DNA of 64,000 nt from Elgaria multicarinata webbii (GCF_023053635.1 NC_086183.1:35631501-35695500), one strand, 5' to 3'; counted from the first letter of the stretch, positions 41,621 to 54,894 are shown. Numbers and translations are program-made. The notes: generated by a model from the sequence alone, not told the origin.

Positions 41621-44600
41621 ATGGAGGAGGCGGAGGAGGGCCGCTGGGACTGGGGCTGCCCCGCCACCCGGGCCCGCCTGGAGGACCTCTACCTGCCGGG
41701 CCACAGCGCTGAGGAGCGGCGCGAGTTCTGGTCCTTCTGGGAGCGGCTGCGTCGCTTCCGCAGCCGGCAGAAGGGGCCGGAGGGGCCCGGGTCGCCTGCG
41801 CCTGAGCTCCGCCCGGGGCCCCCAGCGGGGCTGCCCCGGGAGTACGACCCCCGAGAGCGCATCTGTCTGCGGGTGCCGGTGCGGGAGCTGGCCGGCGTGG
41901 CCCCGGCTCGGGTGCGGGAGTTCCGCCTGGCCCTCCTGCACTTCCTGGACTTCTGCCAGAAGCAAAGCTTTGCCCGCCTGGCGCGGCTGCAGCGGGAACG
42001 GGCCGCCTTGCCCATGGCCCGCTACAGGGAGCCGCTGCTCCGGGCCGTGGCAAGCAGCCAGGTGGTGGTGGTGGCCGGGGACACGGGCTGCGGCAAGTCC
42101 ACCCAAGTGCCCCAGTACCTTCTGGCCGCCGGCTACGCCCACGTGGCCTGCACTCAGCCCCGCCGCATCGCCTGCATCGCCCTGGCCAAGCGGGTGGCCC
42201 ATGAGAGCCTGCAGCAGTACGGGGACCAGGTGAGCCAGTGGCGAAGAAGGGCCGCCACCTGCAAGGGAGGGACACAAGTGCGCCCGGAAGCATATGCAGA
42301 GTGCCCTTCCTGTGGCATCCCCACCTGAGTTGGGGGTTGGGGGGTTGGAGTGGGGCTTCCCCCAGAGCCCAGGACTATGGCTACCAGGCCGGCTCCAGGA
42401 AACTGGGTGGACAGGTATAGGGCGGACAGCAAAAGGAGCTGCATCAGCCTCCCCCCCCCCCCCTGATTGGGTGGTTGGGTTGTTTGTTCACGAAGGGCCT
42501 TTGATGTACGTGGCATTTTACAAAGAACAGGCTTGACAAGTCCCTGCCCCAAGGAGGCTCCAATCAAACGTTTGTCACAGGGGAAGCTGCAGAGGAGGGG
42601 CTGTCCAGGGGGTGTGGCGCTCTGGGCCCCTGCATGCGGAGGCGATTCCAGGCCCCCTGGAGGCAGCAGAGGATGGGAAGAAGGGAGCTGTGTTGGCTTT
42701 GAGGTGGGATGGGGAGGAAGCCAGGGGTGTGTGTGTGTGTGTCACACAGGCCTTCTGGGAGGCAGCTCCGGACACGGGGTGGGGGTGGACAGCAAGGTGT
42801 TTAAACCCGTGGAATGCCTGGGGACCTGGCCCTGCTGGGCTCCTCCACCTGTGGGCTGATTGGGAACAGCCCCTCCCTCCATTTCCCATCCTGTGCAGGT
42901 CGGCTACCAGATCCGCTTTGAGAGCACGCGCTCGCCAGCCACGCGGGTTGTCTTCCTGACGGAGGGGCTGCTTCTGCGCCAGGCCCAGCGCCAGCCCACC
43001 CTGCCCGGCTACTGCGTGCTGATCGCTGACGAGGTGCACGAGCGCCACCTGCACGCCGACTTCCTCCTGGGCGTCCTGCGCCGGCTCCTGCTGGCCCGGC
43101 CTGACCTCAAGCTGGTGCTCATGTCTGCCACCATCAACATCCGGCTCTTTGCGGACTACTTTGGCGGGGCCCCTGTGGTGCAGGTCCCCGGACGGCTCTT
43201 CCCCATCACGGTGAGCTGGAGCGGGATGAATGGGCGGTGGCGGCGGCGATGGCGATGCATTCGTGGCCTGCTCATGGCCTGAGCTGCTGCAGCTGCCCTG
43301 CAGTGGGAGAGCTCTGCGGCTGGGTTTCCCTTCTTGCGACCAGGCATTTGGTTCTCCCCACAAGCTGGTGCTCCAAAGGCCGGCCTGTGAAGCCCTTCTG
43401 GTGCTCTGAAGCCGCCCGGTCGTCTTCTCCAGGAGAAGCTGGAACTGAGGGACTGCCATGGAGACAGCAGAGATTGGGGGAGGAGAGCAGCCGGCCGCGT
43501 TCTTATTTGAGTTGCCTGAAAGGGCCGGGACAGTTGAGGCCGTGAAGAGCAGCAGCAGCAACATCTGTGTTATGGATGGGGCGGAGGGCTTGCCCGAACC
43601 CTGACCTCTCTCGCCCTCGTCCCTCTGTCTGAGCTCTGTCTGTGTGTTTCTGGCATTGCCAGGGGCTGCGTTGAAAGGAAAGCCCCCCCCCCCGGCGCCA
43701 AATGGAGCACGGGCCGTGCTTTACAGCTCGCTTTATGTCCGCCCCGCAGGTCCTGTATGAGCCCATCCGGCCCGAGGAGAAAACCAGTGGGCGTAAGGAG
43801 CGTCTGGACCCCCGGCCCTTCCTGCGGGTGCTCCAGGCCATCGACCACAAGTATCCCCCGGAGGAAAGGGGAGACCTGCTCGTCTTCCTTAGCGGCGTGG
43901 CAGAGATTGGGGCCCTCGTGGAGGCCGCGCAAACCTACGCCACCCTCACGCAGCGCTGGGTGGTCCTTCCTCTTCATAGCACCCTCTCTGTGGCCGAGCA
44001 GGACAAGGTGGGGCGGGACGGGGGGCTGGGCCTCTCCCCCACCCTGCCTCTGGGAGTCGTGCGTGGAGCGGAGGCGCTGCGAGGATTCGGGAAAGGGCTG
44101 TGTGCATGTGTTGAGGGGCGGGCAGGGCTTCCCCGATTAGGTAAGAGGCTTGGGACAGGCTGGCCGGCGGATGCCTCGCAACGTCAGCCTGTGGGGTGAC
44201 GCGGCACCCTGCCAGCCCTGTCCATGCCTGTCGCTGTGTCTCAGCGGAAGGCTGTGTCTCGCCTGCTGCAGCAGTGGCTGGCATGTGCCCTGGCTGTGGC
44301 TCTCTCTCTCACACGGGAGGCAGCGTGGTACAAGCGGTGGAAAGGCAGTCCGAGAGCTCTGTGGAAAATACTGCCCCCCCCGCCCCGCTATGCAGGGGCT
44401 GTTTGCCCCATGACAAGGGCTTGGGTTCTCTTTCAAAGCAGTTGCATGTCTTGCTCATTCGAAAGAGCTTTGGGCCGCCCTCCAGCAAAGTTGCTGTTCT
44501 TGTGAGCTGATGCCTTCTCTGTCACGCAAGGGGAGGGGCATTTTTAAAAAGAAGAAATTGATTCTTGGGGGTTTACACCCGCGGCCCTTGGGCCAGCTGC

Positions 44601-47600
44601 ACATGTGCAGGCTCAGGGGCTGCAACTTCCCCTTTTCCTTGACGCTTCTGCCCCCCCCCTCTGCCCCCCTGTCCTTCCCTGGCAGGTGTTTGACATGCCG
44701 CCCCCAGGCGTCCGGAAATGCATCATCTCCACCAACATTGCCGAGACGTCGGTGACCATCGATGGCGTCCGATTCGTGGTGGACTCGGGTAAGAGCCGGC
44801 TCCTCTGGCCCTTGCAGTTCGCTAGGTGTACGGTGAGCCTTTGCCCCTCCTTCCCAGCCTGGATGTGGGTCTGGTAGGAGGGGGAGAACTGCAGGAGGCA
44901 TTTCCCCACCTGGGGTACAAGCAGGTCAGCGTGTGTCCTTCACGTCTGCTCTGTGAAATGTGGAAATGGTGCAGAAATGGGATCCTCGCCGTTCTTTTAA
45001 GGGAACAGGGCTCCAGTCATTCAGCTTGAAAGCACGTGGGCTTTGCTGGGCAAATTCTCCGAAGGTCGCGTGGGGCTGAGCCAGATCTCCAGCGGTTCAG
45101 GAAAGCCTGTGGGGATTAGCTGCGACGAGGGCAAGCGGCCTTCTGTACACCAGTGCAAATGTGTGTGACTTGCAGGATTCTTTCGGGCCCAATCCTCGCG
45201 TCGCTGGTGCCCCTCTGTCTGTGGATGGCGTCGCTTCCGGGGAGGCCTTGCAGCCGGCTGCCACTGCTGCCGCCACTGCCTCCTCCTCCTTCTCCTCTTC
45301 TCGACCTTCTGTCTTGCAGGGAAGGTGAAGGAGCTCAGCTACGACCCCAAGGCCAAGCTGCAGCGGCTGCAGGAGTTCTGGATCAGTCGAGCCAGCGCTG
45401 AGCAGCGCAAGGGCCGTGCGGGCCGGACGGGGCCAGGCGTCTGTTACCGGCTCTATGCCGAGTCGGACTACGACGCCTTTGCGGCCTACCCGGTGCCAGA
45501 GATCCAGCGAGTAGCGCTCGATGCCTTGGTTCTGCAGGTGAGGAGGGAGCCGCGGAGTTGGGGCCGATCGCTGTGGGAGGCCGGGCTCAGGCCCGTCTCT
45601 CTCTCCCTCTCTCTGTACGCTCCCGATGGCCCCTTCTTGAACAGGCTGAACCTCCCTGTGTCACCCTTGGGTGGAGAGTTTGGTGTGTGGGTGTGGCTGC
45701 TGGGGGAGGCAGGAGGCCCTGGGTGGGCCTCAGCTCCCTACGGCCGGATTCTGTTCTCTCCAAAGCGGAGGGCCGTGACCTGGGCTCTGCCGGTGCGGAA
45801 GGCCCCAGGCGTGGTCTTCAGCACCCCTGGTCCAGCAGCTGGGGGAGAAAGTGTTGGGGGCCAGGAGGCAGACAAACGCCCTGGCGCCTGTGTGTGGATG
45901 GTCTGAAGGTTGGGCAGAAGGACCCAGCGCCTGCGTTTGCCTGCCCTGGGCCAGAGGGTGTGTGGATGCTGCTTGAGAAGGGGGGACCCACGTGCCGCCT
46001 CTCTCCCCTGGGCCTAGATGAAGAGCATGGGGCTGGGGGACCCCCGGGCCTTCCCTTTCCTGGAGCCTCCCCCGTCGGCCAGCCTGGAGACGGCCGTGGG
46101 CTACCTGAAGCAGCAGGGGGCTCTGGACTCTGAGGAGAACCTCACGCCCATTGGCAGCCTCCTGGCCGAGCTGCCCGTGGACGTGGTGATAGGTGAGTGT
46201 GGGCTGGGCCTCTGGGAGGGCAGTGCCGGGAGTGGGGCAGCCGGGGCCTGTTCAGCTTCGCTGGGCTGACTGTGCAGGGTTGTTACAGCCCCATATCCAA
46301 GTTCCTCTGAGCATGCACAGAGAGCGTTCCCGCAGCACTGAGGAACTGCAGATGAACGTACACCCCCCCCAATCCGCAAGGCAGGCTTTGAGCCGTGAGC
46401 ATTGTGCTGTGGTGGGGGCCGGCTGGCAAAGCTCTGAGCGGGCTGGGCCGTGCCTCCCCCATGGCTGAGGGCCCCTCTGTCCATCCTTCTGCAGGGAAGA
46501 TGCTGGTGCTGGGGACCCTCTTTGGCCTGGCTGCGCCCACCTTGACCGCTGCTGCCACCCTCAGCGTGCCCTCGCCGTTCCTACGCAGCAGCAGCGGACG
46601 CAGTGACCCTGATTGGGCCACTGCCCGGCAGCCCCTGGAGAGCCCACTGGGGGATGCCCTGACACTGCTCAACGTCTTTGACGCCTGGGTGCAGGTGGGT
46701 GTGGGTGTGGGACTGGGCCTCACGCTCCCGGCTCTTCCTCCAGCATTTAAGAGTTAGGAGACATCTGCTTGGGGCTGGAGGCAGCGGGGAGGAGGGAGGT
46801 TGTGCTTTGCGTGCTCCTTCCTTGGCTCCTTCCTTGGCTCCTGCCATCCCTCTCCCCTCCCCTCCCCTCCCCTCCCCCCACCCCCGCTACCCAAGCCTGC
46901 CCCTTCCAAGGCTGTGGAGGAACCTCACGCTGGGTTGTGGAGCGTTTCCACTATGCAACGCACCCCTTGTCGCTGCCGCCCGGGGGAACCCAAGGCTGCT
47001 CTTGTTCCCATTGCACGGACAGGGCAGCTGAGGCCGGGGAGGGAGGAGCAGCTGGCACCGGGCCTCCTGCTGAGTCCATGGCTAAGGTGGGGTTCCCCAC
47101 CCCCAGGGTGCAGCCCAGGCTCCCCAGCCAAAGGGGGTTTTGTTCAGCGGCATTTGTACCCTCTTTGGGGGCTTGTTCCTGGTTGGTGCGGATTCTGCGC
47201 AGGGTTATGGGGAGGCCCTCTGGGCTGCCTGCTCTGGGCTGGGCTCCGTCCCTCGTGTCCTGATGGTGCTGCCCGGCCTTCCCCTTTGGCAGGAGAAATC
47301 CCAGAGTCGCGGTGGATCCCGCCGCTGGTGTCGGCGTCGGGGCCTGGAGGAGCACCGGCTCTACGAGGCTGCCAACCTGCGGCGCCAGTTCCAGGTGGGT
47401 CCGCAGCTGGGAAGGGGCAGCGATGGGGGGGGGGGGCAGCGGGGCTGTCAGTGCTGGAGCAGGAGCAGGCCAGGCGCTGTGGCCACCCTTCCTGAAGCAG
47501 GTGGGGAAGGGAAGGGGCTTCCTCGGGCCCAGCCTGCCGGTTGCCGTTCCTGGGGAGCCGGGCTTTGCAGAAAAGCGGGCGGGGAGGAAGAGGAACAGGG

Positions 47601-50600
47601 CAGCAGGTGGGGAGGGACGGGGGCTGTTCGGCGTGGGTTTGCTGGGAAGCCAACATTCTCTTCATGCGTCTCGGCCAGGAGCTGCTCCGGGATCACCAGC
47701 TGCTGGAACCTTCTGCCCGGCCCAGGGACTCCTACACACGACAGAGCCGGCACCGGGAACGCCGGGAGCTGTACCGGCTCAAGCGGGAGCACGAGCAGGG
47801 AGAGGGGAGGCGGCGGAAGGTGCTGCGGCTTCCGCGGGAGGAGGACCTGTCCGGCTCTTCCTCCGGAGAAGAAAGGGAGGCCAGACGTGGCCTGGACATT
47901 CAGGTGCGGTGCAGGCGTGGGGGGTGCGGGTGAGAAACATGGGTCCGGGCAACATTTAGACTGCCAGGTAGGATGCTGAAAGCCGGGACCCTCTGGTAGC
48001 TTTCTCTGGGCCGCAAGGCCGGCTAGGCGGTGGCTGCAGAACAGCACCCCAGGGGATCACTAGGAAAGGCCTCGGGAAACGACGCACCTCTGGCGCGACC
48101 ATGAATGGACTCCTGCGCCCAGTTCTGGTCTCCCCGCCTGAAAGGGGATATTGTAGAGCTGGAAAACGTGCAGGAAGGGCCCCCTGGAACGATCCAAGGC
48201 ATCTCCCCTGAGAGGGAAGCAGCTTACAGCAGCTGGGACTGTTCAGCTGAGAGAAACAGCGAGTGAGCAAGCGAGGGCCGACGCGATAGAGGGGTTCAAA
48301 GCGGCGCCTGACGTGCCCTTCCTCTCTCAGAGTACCAGAGCCCAGCAGGGTCCTCCCACGAAGCTGCTTGGTGGCAGGCCCTTCTTCACGCAGCACGTGG
48401 TTCAACTAGAATTCACTGCCACAAGATGTGGCGCCGGCCACCAACGCGGGTGGCTTTATGAGGGACAAATTCCTGGAGGAGAAGCTGGCCAGGGCTGATT
48501 GGTTTAGTGGCTTCCAGTACCGGAGGCAGTGAGCTTAGGGGCGCCAGCTTCTGGGGGGCCCATGTTCTGCTTGGGGGCCCTGGTCAGGAGCAGGGTGAGG
48601 GCCGGAGGGGGCCCTCTTGGGCCTCGTTCAGCTCCAGGGCTCTTCTTCGGTGCTTCCGAAGCGAGGTGGATGCTGGGCTCAGCCTGGGCTTGGGCACCTG
48701 GGGGTCGGGGTTGCTGAGCTGCTCCAGCCAGCTGCCCATTGCTGCAGCCCTCGTCCTGCGGTGGGGTTGCGTCTCCCCCACCCCTTCTCCTTTGGCTGGA
48801 CCCCTTCCGTCTTTGCTTCCAGGATGTGAAGTTCCAGCTGCGGCACAACGTGGACGAGCTGCGGGCGTCCTCCTCCCTGTCCCACGCGCTCTCGCCGGGC
48901 CAGCTGGCCCTCCTGCAGCTGGTCTTGGGCCGAGGCCTCTACCCCCAGCTGGCTGTTCCAGACCCCTTCAACAAGACCCGCAAGGACTCAGAGCAGGCAA
49001 GTGTGGGTGTGCCCCCCACCCCCCTCGGGCAATCTGGCGGCAGCGCTGCGTCTGGCCTGCTGGTTCCTCCATCCAGTTGCTGGGCCGTCTTCAGGGGGGA
49101 GCTGCACGGGGGGGGGGGGCGTGGTCTGAGATGTATGTACGGACGTCAGGCTGCGTGGCCTCCCTGGTCTGTGGGGGGCTTGAGCTCTGCTGATCCCACT
49201 CTGATCCCGCTGCCGCTGCCGCTTTGCTTCCAGATCTTCCACACCAAGGAGAAGGCAGGGGTTGTCCTGCACCCCACCAGCATGTTCGCCAAGTCTCCGG
49301 AGCTGCTCCAGCCAGCCGAGAAAAGACCCTCTGAGCCTGGAGGTCACAAAGGTGCTCTGCTGGGCTCTGGCGAGGGTGGCGGCAGCAGCTGCTTTGGCCC
49401 TGGTTCTGGAAGACGTGGGGCGGCTGGCTAGGGTGGGGTGGACATCCTGGAGTTCAGCCAGGCTGGGAGGGTGTCTTGCGCGGTGGGAGACTGGCGGCAG
49501 CTTCGGTATTTTGCTGCAAACGAAGCAATGTGGAGATTTGGAGTCGTGGGGTGGGGGTGGGGCAGGGACGAGGGATTGAACTGTCTTGGGAAAATTAAGA
49601 TCTAGGGAAGACTTCATCAAGCTGAATAAGCTTAAGAGTGTGTGACGTGTCGATGGGATGTCAAGGAGCCTCCTTGCTTTGCAGAGGGACTGAGCAGCCG
49701 CCACCAGATCCTGGCCTTCGTCTCACTGCTGGAGACCAACAAGCCCTACCTGGTGAACTGCCTCCGTCTTCCTGCACTGCAGGTGAGGGGCCTGCTGGAG
49801 CAGGGGGCTGCCCCCCCCTTCCCCACGTCCCAGGAGGGCAGGCATCCGACACCTCCCTCTGTTCCTCCCCCACCCCCACCGCAGGCCCTGCTGCTCTTGG
49901 CGCGCTCTCTGGACACCAACGCCGACTGCACGCGCGTCGTGGCTGACTCGTGGCTGGAGCTGCAGATCCCTGTGGCGGAGGCGGCCCTGCGGATGCTCCG
50001 CACAGCCCTGCAGCTCCGGGCCTCCTGGGAGAAGGTCCTGGACCAGCAGCTGGAGAGCCGGGCAGGCTGCGGAAGGGAGACGGAAGTGGAGGAGCAGCGC
50101 CCCAGCGCCCGGGAGGTGCGACAGCTCACCCAGCAGCTGCTGAAGTTCTTGGAGGCTGAGGTGGGTTTGCTTGCCTGGGTGGGGTCAGGGGCTGCTCGCT
50201 TGGGCAGGGTCTGGAGCTCTGTGGGAGAACCCCCGCTGCGCACGTGCAAAGGCCCGCTTCCATCCCGCAGGCAGGCAGGCAGGCAGGCAGGCAGGCATCT
50301 CCCGGTGAGGGGCAGCAAGCCTCTCTCTCTCTCTCTCTCTGCCTGAGGCTCTGGCGGAGGGCCCCTGCAGCCGGAGTAGCCCTGCAGCCGGAGTAGCCCT
50401 GCAGCCGGAGTAGCCCTGCTCTGCCTGTGGGACGGGACCTTAGCTGGATGGCTCGCTCGCTCGCTCCGTTGTCTTGCCAGGTGCAGTACGGCCTCCGGCG
50501 AATGACGCCGCTGGAGCAGCAGAGCCTGTACGTGGGGCCGCAGGCGGTGGCTGCTGCGGGAGCAGGGGGGCTTCCCTCCCTCTTCCAGGGGGCAGAGACG

Positions 50601-51333
50601 GTCCCCGATGAAGTGAAGGGTGGCCACCGGGTTGGCGCCATCCTGACCTTTAATTGCCTGGCGGTGAGTGCAGAGTGCGTGCGTGCGTGTATGCGTGCGT
50701 GCGTGTGAGTGGCGTTCCCCCTGGGGGTGCATGTGGGGTCTGTGCCCTGAGGAGCAGTGGGAGGGAGCGGCTGCCCGGCGGGGCCTGCGCAGTGGCTTGG
50801 GCCCTCCCCTGGCTCACTGGGGCTTGAGCTGGTCTTGGCATGTCCGCGGCCTGCAGGGCGAAGGGGACCTCTACAGTGAATGCCTGCGCTGCTTCTGGAC
50901 GTGTCCGCGGTGCGGCCTGTACATGCCCTTCACGCCTCTGGAGCGGGTGGCGCACGAGGATGCTTGCCGGTCCCCAGGGCCCGAGCAGGATCCCACCCTG
51001 GAAGGTGAGTCTTCGGGGTGTGTGGCGGAGGGGGCGGGGAGGGAATGCCAGGCCTTCGGGGATTAGGCCTCTTCGTGCCCCCCCCCACCCCTAGGTTGAG
51101 GACTGAGTATTCCCCTTTCTCCCTCTGCCAGCAGAGGGGTGTGATCGTGGGCCGGGGGGTGTTCCTTACCCTGTTCTCCTTGTGCCGCAGGCCCTGCCGA
51201 AGATGCAGCCGTGCCCTCTTCCGGCCCCTCCAGCCTGCAGCGCCCATTCCACTGCCCTGACTGCCAGCAGAGCCTCCTTCTCAGCCCCACAGAAATGCTG
51301 CGGCACCGGAAGCAGCACCAGCCCCCCTCTTGA
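41621..51333 (+). CDS. DHX34: DHX34, DEAH-box RNA helicase, complete, 16 coding exons, about 1,113 aa
   Basis: DHX34 promotes UPF1 phosphorylation in nonsense-mediated decay. Exons: 41621-42229, 42899-43210, 43750-44007, 44686-44788, 45320-45537, 46018-46192, 46495-46694, 47293-47394, 47679-47903, 48823-48996, 49234-49351, 49685-49782, 49885-50160, 50481-50663, 50857-51004, 51191-51333. Frames agree throughout. Motif [10 protein letters not shown] is at 153-161, TQPRR at 178-182, DEVH at 247-250 (human also has DEVH), SAT at 279-281 and QRKGRAGR at 456-463. The helicase-associated region ([19 protein letters not shown]) and two C-terminal Cys/His fingers follow (CPRCG...H..C and HCPDCQ...HRKQH). 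The start has a good Kozak context and is followed by a human-like W-D-W-x-C-P. The intron after 48,996 is GC-AG. The donor of the 49234 exon is uncertain: 49342 or 49375 would also keep frame. Confidence 0.93.
48115..48540 (+). mobile_element. CR1-like LINE fragment (second family) in DHX34 intron
   Basis: It reads 'GTTCTGGTCTCCCCGCCTGA', 'CTAGAATTCACTGCCACAAG' and 'AGTACCGGAGGCAGTGAG', the CR1 second-family order. It is GC-shifted and old. Confidence 0.65.
50365..50420 (+). repeat. 17-bp minisatellite, three copies, in DHX34 intron 14
   Basis: The unit CCTGCAGCCGGAGTAGC is repeated three times. It is preceded by (GCAG)n at 50,268-50,295 and (CT)n at 50,322-50,341, and lies about 60 bp before the next exon. 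Confidence 0.8.
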
Positions 51334-52005
51334 TTGTGGTGGCTCTGGCAGGGGCTGTGAATCCCGGCCCAGAGGTGGCTGGGCTTCTATGCCCGGCCCT
51401 CTTCCTCTCATTCTCAGGCCCTTTGGTTTCTCACCCGGAGCTGAGAAGCACCGGGACGTGGGCGGATCCCGGAAGGGGTTCAGTAAAGGTCTCTCTGTTG
51501 GAATGGATGGAGCCGGCTCTGCCTCCAAGTGCCCAGTAGGGAGCTTTGCCTGACTTTGGGCCCCAGGGAGACTCCCGCTTGTGGTGGGGAGGGGGGATTG
51601 GAAGCAGCGGGCCTCCTGCCCCCCCTCGCTCTTGAGTCCTGCCCACCGCACCCCAGGCAGCTGGTGCGCGGAACGACCCCTCGCGTGTGGCCTTGGGGTC
51701 TGAGGTGCGCCCCATGGCCTACGGCCATCTTGCTGCCCGGTGCTTCTTGCTGTCCCTGCTTTGGCGGGCAGGGGGCAGGCCTTGGCTATTTCACGGGGAG
51801 ATAGTGGGATGGATCCCCTCAGTGACACGGGCTCTGTGTCGGGGTGCGAGGGAGGACAAGGCGGCACGGTTCAGCCCAAAGGGAAACGTGAATACCTTGT
51901 GGGGAGATGGGTGGCCCGTGTAAAACATCACCCCAAAGCCACAAGGGACCAGCTTGCAATGTACTTCCCCCATCTGTTCAATTAAAAGAGATTCCGTTGA
52001 TTTAA
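51334..52005 (+). other. DHX34: DHX34 3'UTR with ATTAAA signal at 51,981
   Basis: The stretch after the TGA at 51,331 leads to ATTAAA (51,981-51,986), followed by a T-rich/GTG sequence. It is the first plausible poly(A) signal. Confidence 0.6.
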
Positions 52006-54640
52006 ACTGTGATCCTGTCGTGGCATTTCACAACTCTTCCAGCGCCCCGCTGGGAGACCTTTGAATGGCCGGGAGCGTCCTCTGCGTTGGCGGATTTGCT
52101 CCAGGGCCACCAATCCCACGGCGGCCCTGGAGGTGGCGCTGCTGCCAAGCCCAAGTGGCCTCTGCCCACCTCCTCCCCCTGCCCCACGCTGCGTTTGCAC
52201 GGGGCAGGCTGGAGCAGGCAGCTCCTCTGACAAAGCTAAGCTGGGGGGGGGGCGAGGACTTCGGGGGGGGCTGGGGGCGGCAGGAGCTCTGGGGGCTCTT
52301 CAGGCTCTTAACCAGATCTGGCCAGGAGGGCTCGGTTGCACCTCCACCACTCCGGCTCCTGCCCAGTTCCAGCCCAAGCCTGCTCCCAGCACCCTCTCCG
52401 GGTGGGTGTGCAGCCCAGGGGGCAGCAGCCTGCTTGCTCTCTGGCTGCTGAAGGAGGGCGGCTGCCCTCTAGGCAGTGGCTGTGCTTCCCCTGGTTGCTA
52501 CAGGCCCAGGCCACGAATGCTCACGCTTCTGCTTCCCCCTCTCGTGTGTCCAGCCCGTTTGCCATTGAATGGGTGCCTGCTGCTGCTGTGGCTGGAGAGT
52601 GTCAGCCGAGGGTCCGTCTCTCCCGAGGATCAGTGCTGTGGCCGTTCCTGGTGGGAGCTCAGGCCCTCGTTGGCCTGCAGTCGGGTGGCTTTAGCTTTGG
52701 CGCTCCGTTCATGGCTGTCTTGTGCTTGAAATGGCAGACTGATGGAGCCCCCCAAGAGCCCCCTCTGGACTCACACTTTCACAAAAAGGCAGCCCCCCCC
52801 GCCCCTCCTGCCGGACCCTGAGCCACTCCCCGCCTGCCTGAGGGGGCCCTTGGTGGCAGGAGGGGCGCTGGGGAGCCGTAAAAACTAATGGATGGCAGCG
52901 GAGATTAAGGGCGGGGGGTTTGCAGCTGACAGGTTCAAAGGCAAATCTCCCTCAGAGGATGTTGGGCGTCAAGAGAGGCGTCGATGGAGAGCAGGGACTG
53001 CAAAGGGCAGGAGGGGAGGGGAGCGGGCGCTGCCGTGCCCTCCCATGGGCGAGGGGACTGGTCTCGGGGGCCGTTTCCTCTTCTGGAGGTGCCAGCGGTG
53101 CTCCCAGGCCCCAACTGGACCAAGAATCCTGGGCTCGCCTGCTCCGGGGCGTCCCATTGTTTCACTCTGGAAGCGCTGGCAAGAGTGGCTGCTGGTGGAG
53201 CAAGAACGGCCAAGAAGGCCGGCAGGGGCCGCGGGATCACATGTGAGGCCTCATCGTGGGGAGGGGGGGGCAGGTCTCCCAGAAGGCTTTCTGGCAGTCC
53301 ATTCTCGCAGCTGCTGGGCACCCCTGACTCTTGGGAGGTGGGTGGTCTCCTGGCAGGGGCTGGCAAAGCTGGCTTGGTGGGGGTTGGGCCTGTAGCCTGT
53401 AGAGGAAATTCTGTTTCTACCCGGCGCTTCCACCCCACCTTCCCAAAAGCCAACTGCGCCACGCCCTCAGCCAGCCGGGCCTCGGGCAGACCTTTGGGCT
53501 CATGTTGGAGCACCTGCCATGCCATGGCCACATCGAGGGTCTCTGAGCGACGCCATGAGTGCTGCCGGCACCCCCTGCCGCGTCCTCTCTCCCGAATCAC
53601 CAGTGGCCGGGGCCAAGCCCTGCCTGTCTGTGGCTGGCTCCTTTTGGCCCTCCTGTGGACAGGAGGGCAGCCCCCCCTTGGCCCTTCAGCCCCCAGGTGC
53701 CACCCTCTGTCCACAGGAGCGTCGGAAGCGGCCGTGGGCTGAGCTGGGCCCCCTCCGTCCCTCTAGCTGTGGCACCCCGCCCAGGGCTGTGGGCAGGGGT
53801 TCCTCAGCCCTACCTGGAGTTGCCGCTGGGGATGGAAGCTGGAGCGACTGCATGCCAAAAGGAGCCTCTCCCCCTGGGCTGTGAGCCCTCCCCAACTGGC
53901 TTCCTTGGGAAACCAGCCGGACCCCAACCCCTGGCCCTGAGAGGTGCGTGCTGGCTGAGGCTGGGCCTGGTTTCTGCTGTGGGGGTGGGATGAGGGCACT
54001 TCACGTGCATGTGCAGTGTGGTGTGGTACGCAGGATGGGAAGGAGGCCTCTGCCGAGAACGGCACGCCTTGCGGGCATCACAGCAGGGCTGCTGCTACAT
54101 GGCAGGGGCGGGGGGGGGCTGCGTCTTTCCTGCATTTTTCTTGTGAAATTAAACTGATGAGGCAGAAGGCAAACGGAGATGCTCACCAGCCTCCTTGACC
54201 TCACGTGAGTTTCCTTACTCCCACGTCAGCCGGGCGCTTCGGCCCTCAACCACAGCCACTGAGGAGGTCACTGTCAGGCGGCGGCAGCACCAAGGCCCCA
54301 AACCGACAGAGCCCCCCAGAGCTGCATTTCTGGCATCGTAATAGTGTCTAGACTTTAATTGACATAATGAAAAGCTACTTTGTTCATCTCGTTTACAACT
54401 TACTTGTAGCATAGGATAATTGCCCAAGTGGTGCCTGGTGGGTCTGCATGTGTGTGTGTGTGTGTGTGTGTGGACGTCAGCGTGCCAGTGGTGTGTGTCG
54501 GGTGTGGGTGTGGGTGGGAGCGCTCTCCCAGCAGAGGTGGGGGCAGCCGCCTGGGCTCTTCCTGTGGGGAGAGCTGCTTCCTGCTGCTTCCTCCTCCTCA
54601 CCCCTCTCTGGGTGCCTGAGAGGCCGGCCCTGCCTGAGCT
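52006..54640. other. Intergenic DNA, no gene seen
   Basis: GC-rich with long shadow frames on both strands, none recognisable. A (GT)n run is at about 54,448-54,472. MEIS3 homeodomain wording (NNWFINARRR) was sought on the minus strand and not found. Confidence 0.45.
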
Positions 54641-54642
54641 TG

Positions 54643-54680
54643 GGTCAATAGGCCCCTTCCAACTCTACTATTCTATGATT
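54643..54680 (+). mobile_element. CR1 3' terminal scrap
   Basis: 'TAGGCCCCTTCCAACTCTAC', then TATTCTATGATTC, the last 38 bp of CR1. Confidence 0.65.
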
Positions 54681-54894
54681 CAGCCTTGTGTGGGAGCTTT
54701 ATGCTCCGGAGAACAGCCACCAGTTGAGCGCTCAGAATCTGCACTGCACCAAGACCACAGAGGCAGCCCGTACAAAGCAGCCGTAAATGCTGGGAGTGCT
54801 CAGCATCCAAAGGAGTAATCCAGGCTCCCTTGCAAGAAGACCCACATCCCAGGATAGACAATGGGAGTGTATGGATTGGGCTCCTCTTCAGAGC

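Noticed and set aside
41096-42277. Long antisense open frame (393 codons) over DHX34 exon 2
   Set aside because: It is a GC-driven shadow of the sense codons, with no recognisable protein and no promoter.
50268-50341. CRISPR-like repeat cluster
   Set aside because: Simple di- and tetranucleotide repeats in a vertebrate intron, with no spacers.
52006-54640. Several long open frames on both strands downstream of DHX34
   Set aside because: GC-rich shadows with no homology wording and no splice pattern; not MEIS3.
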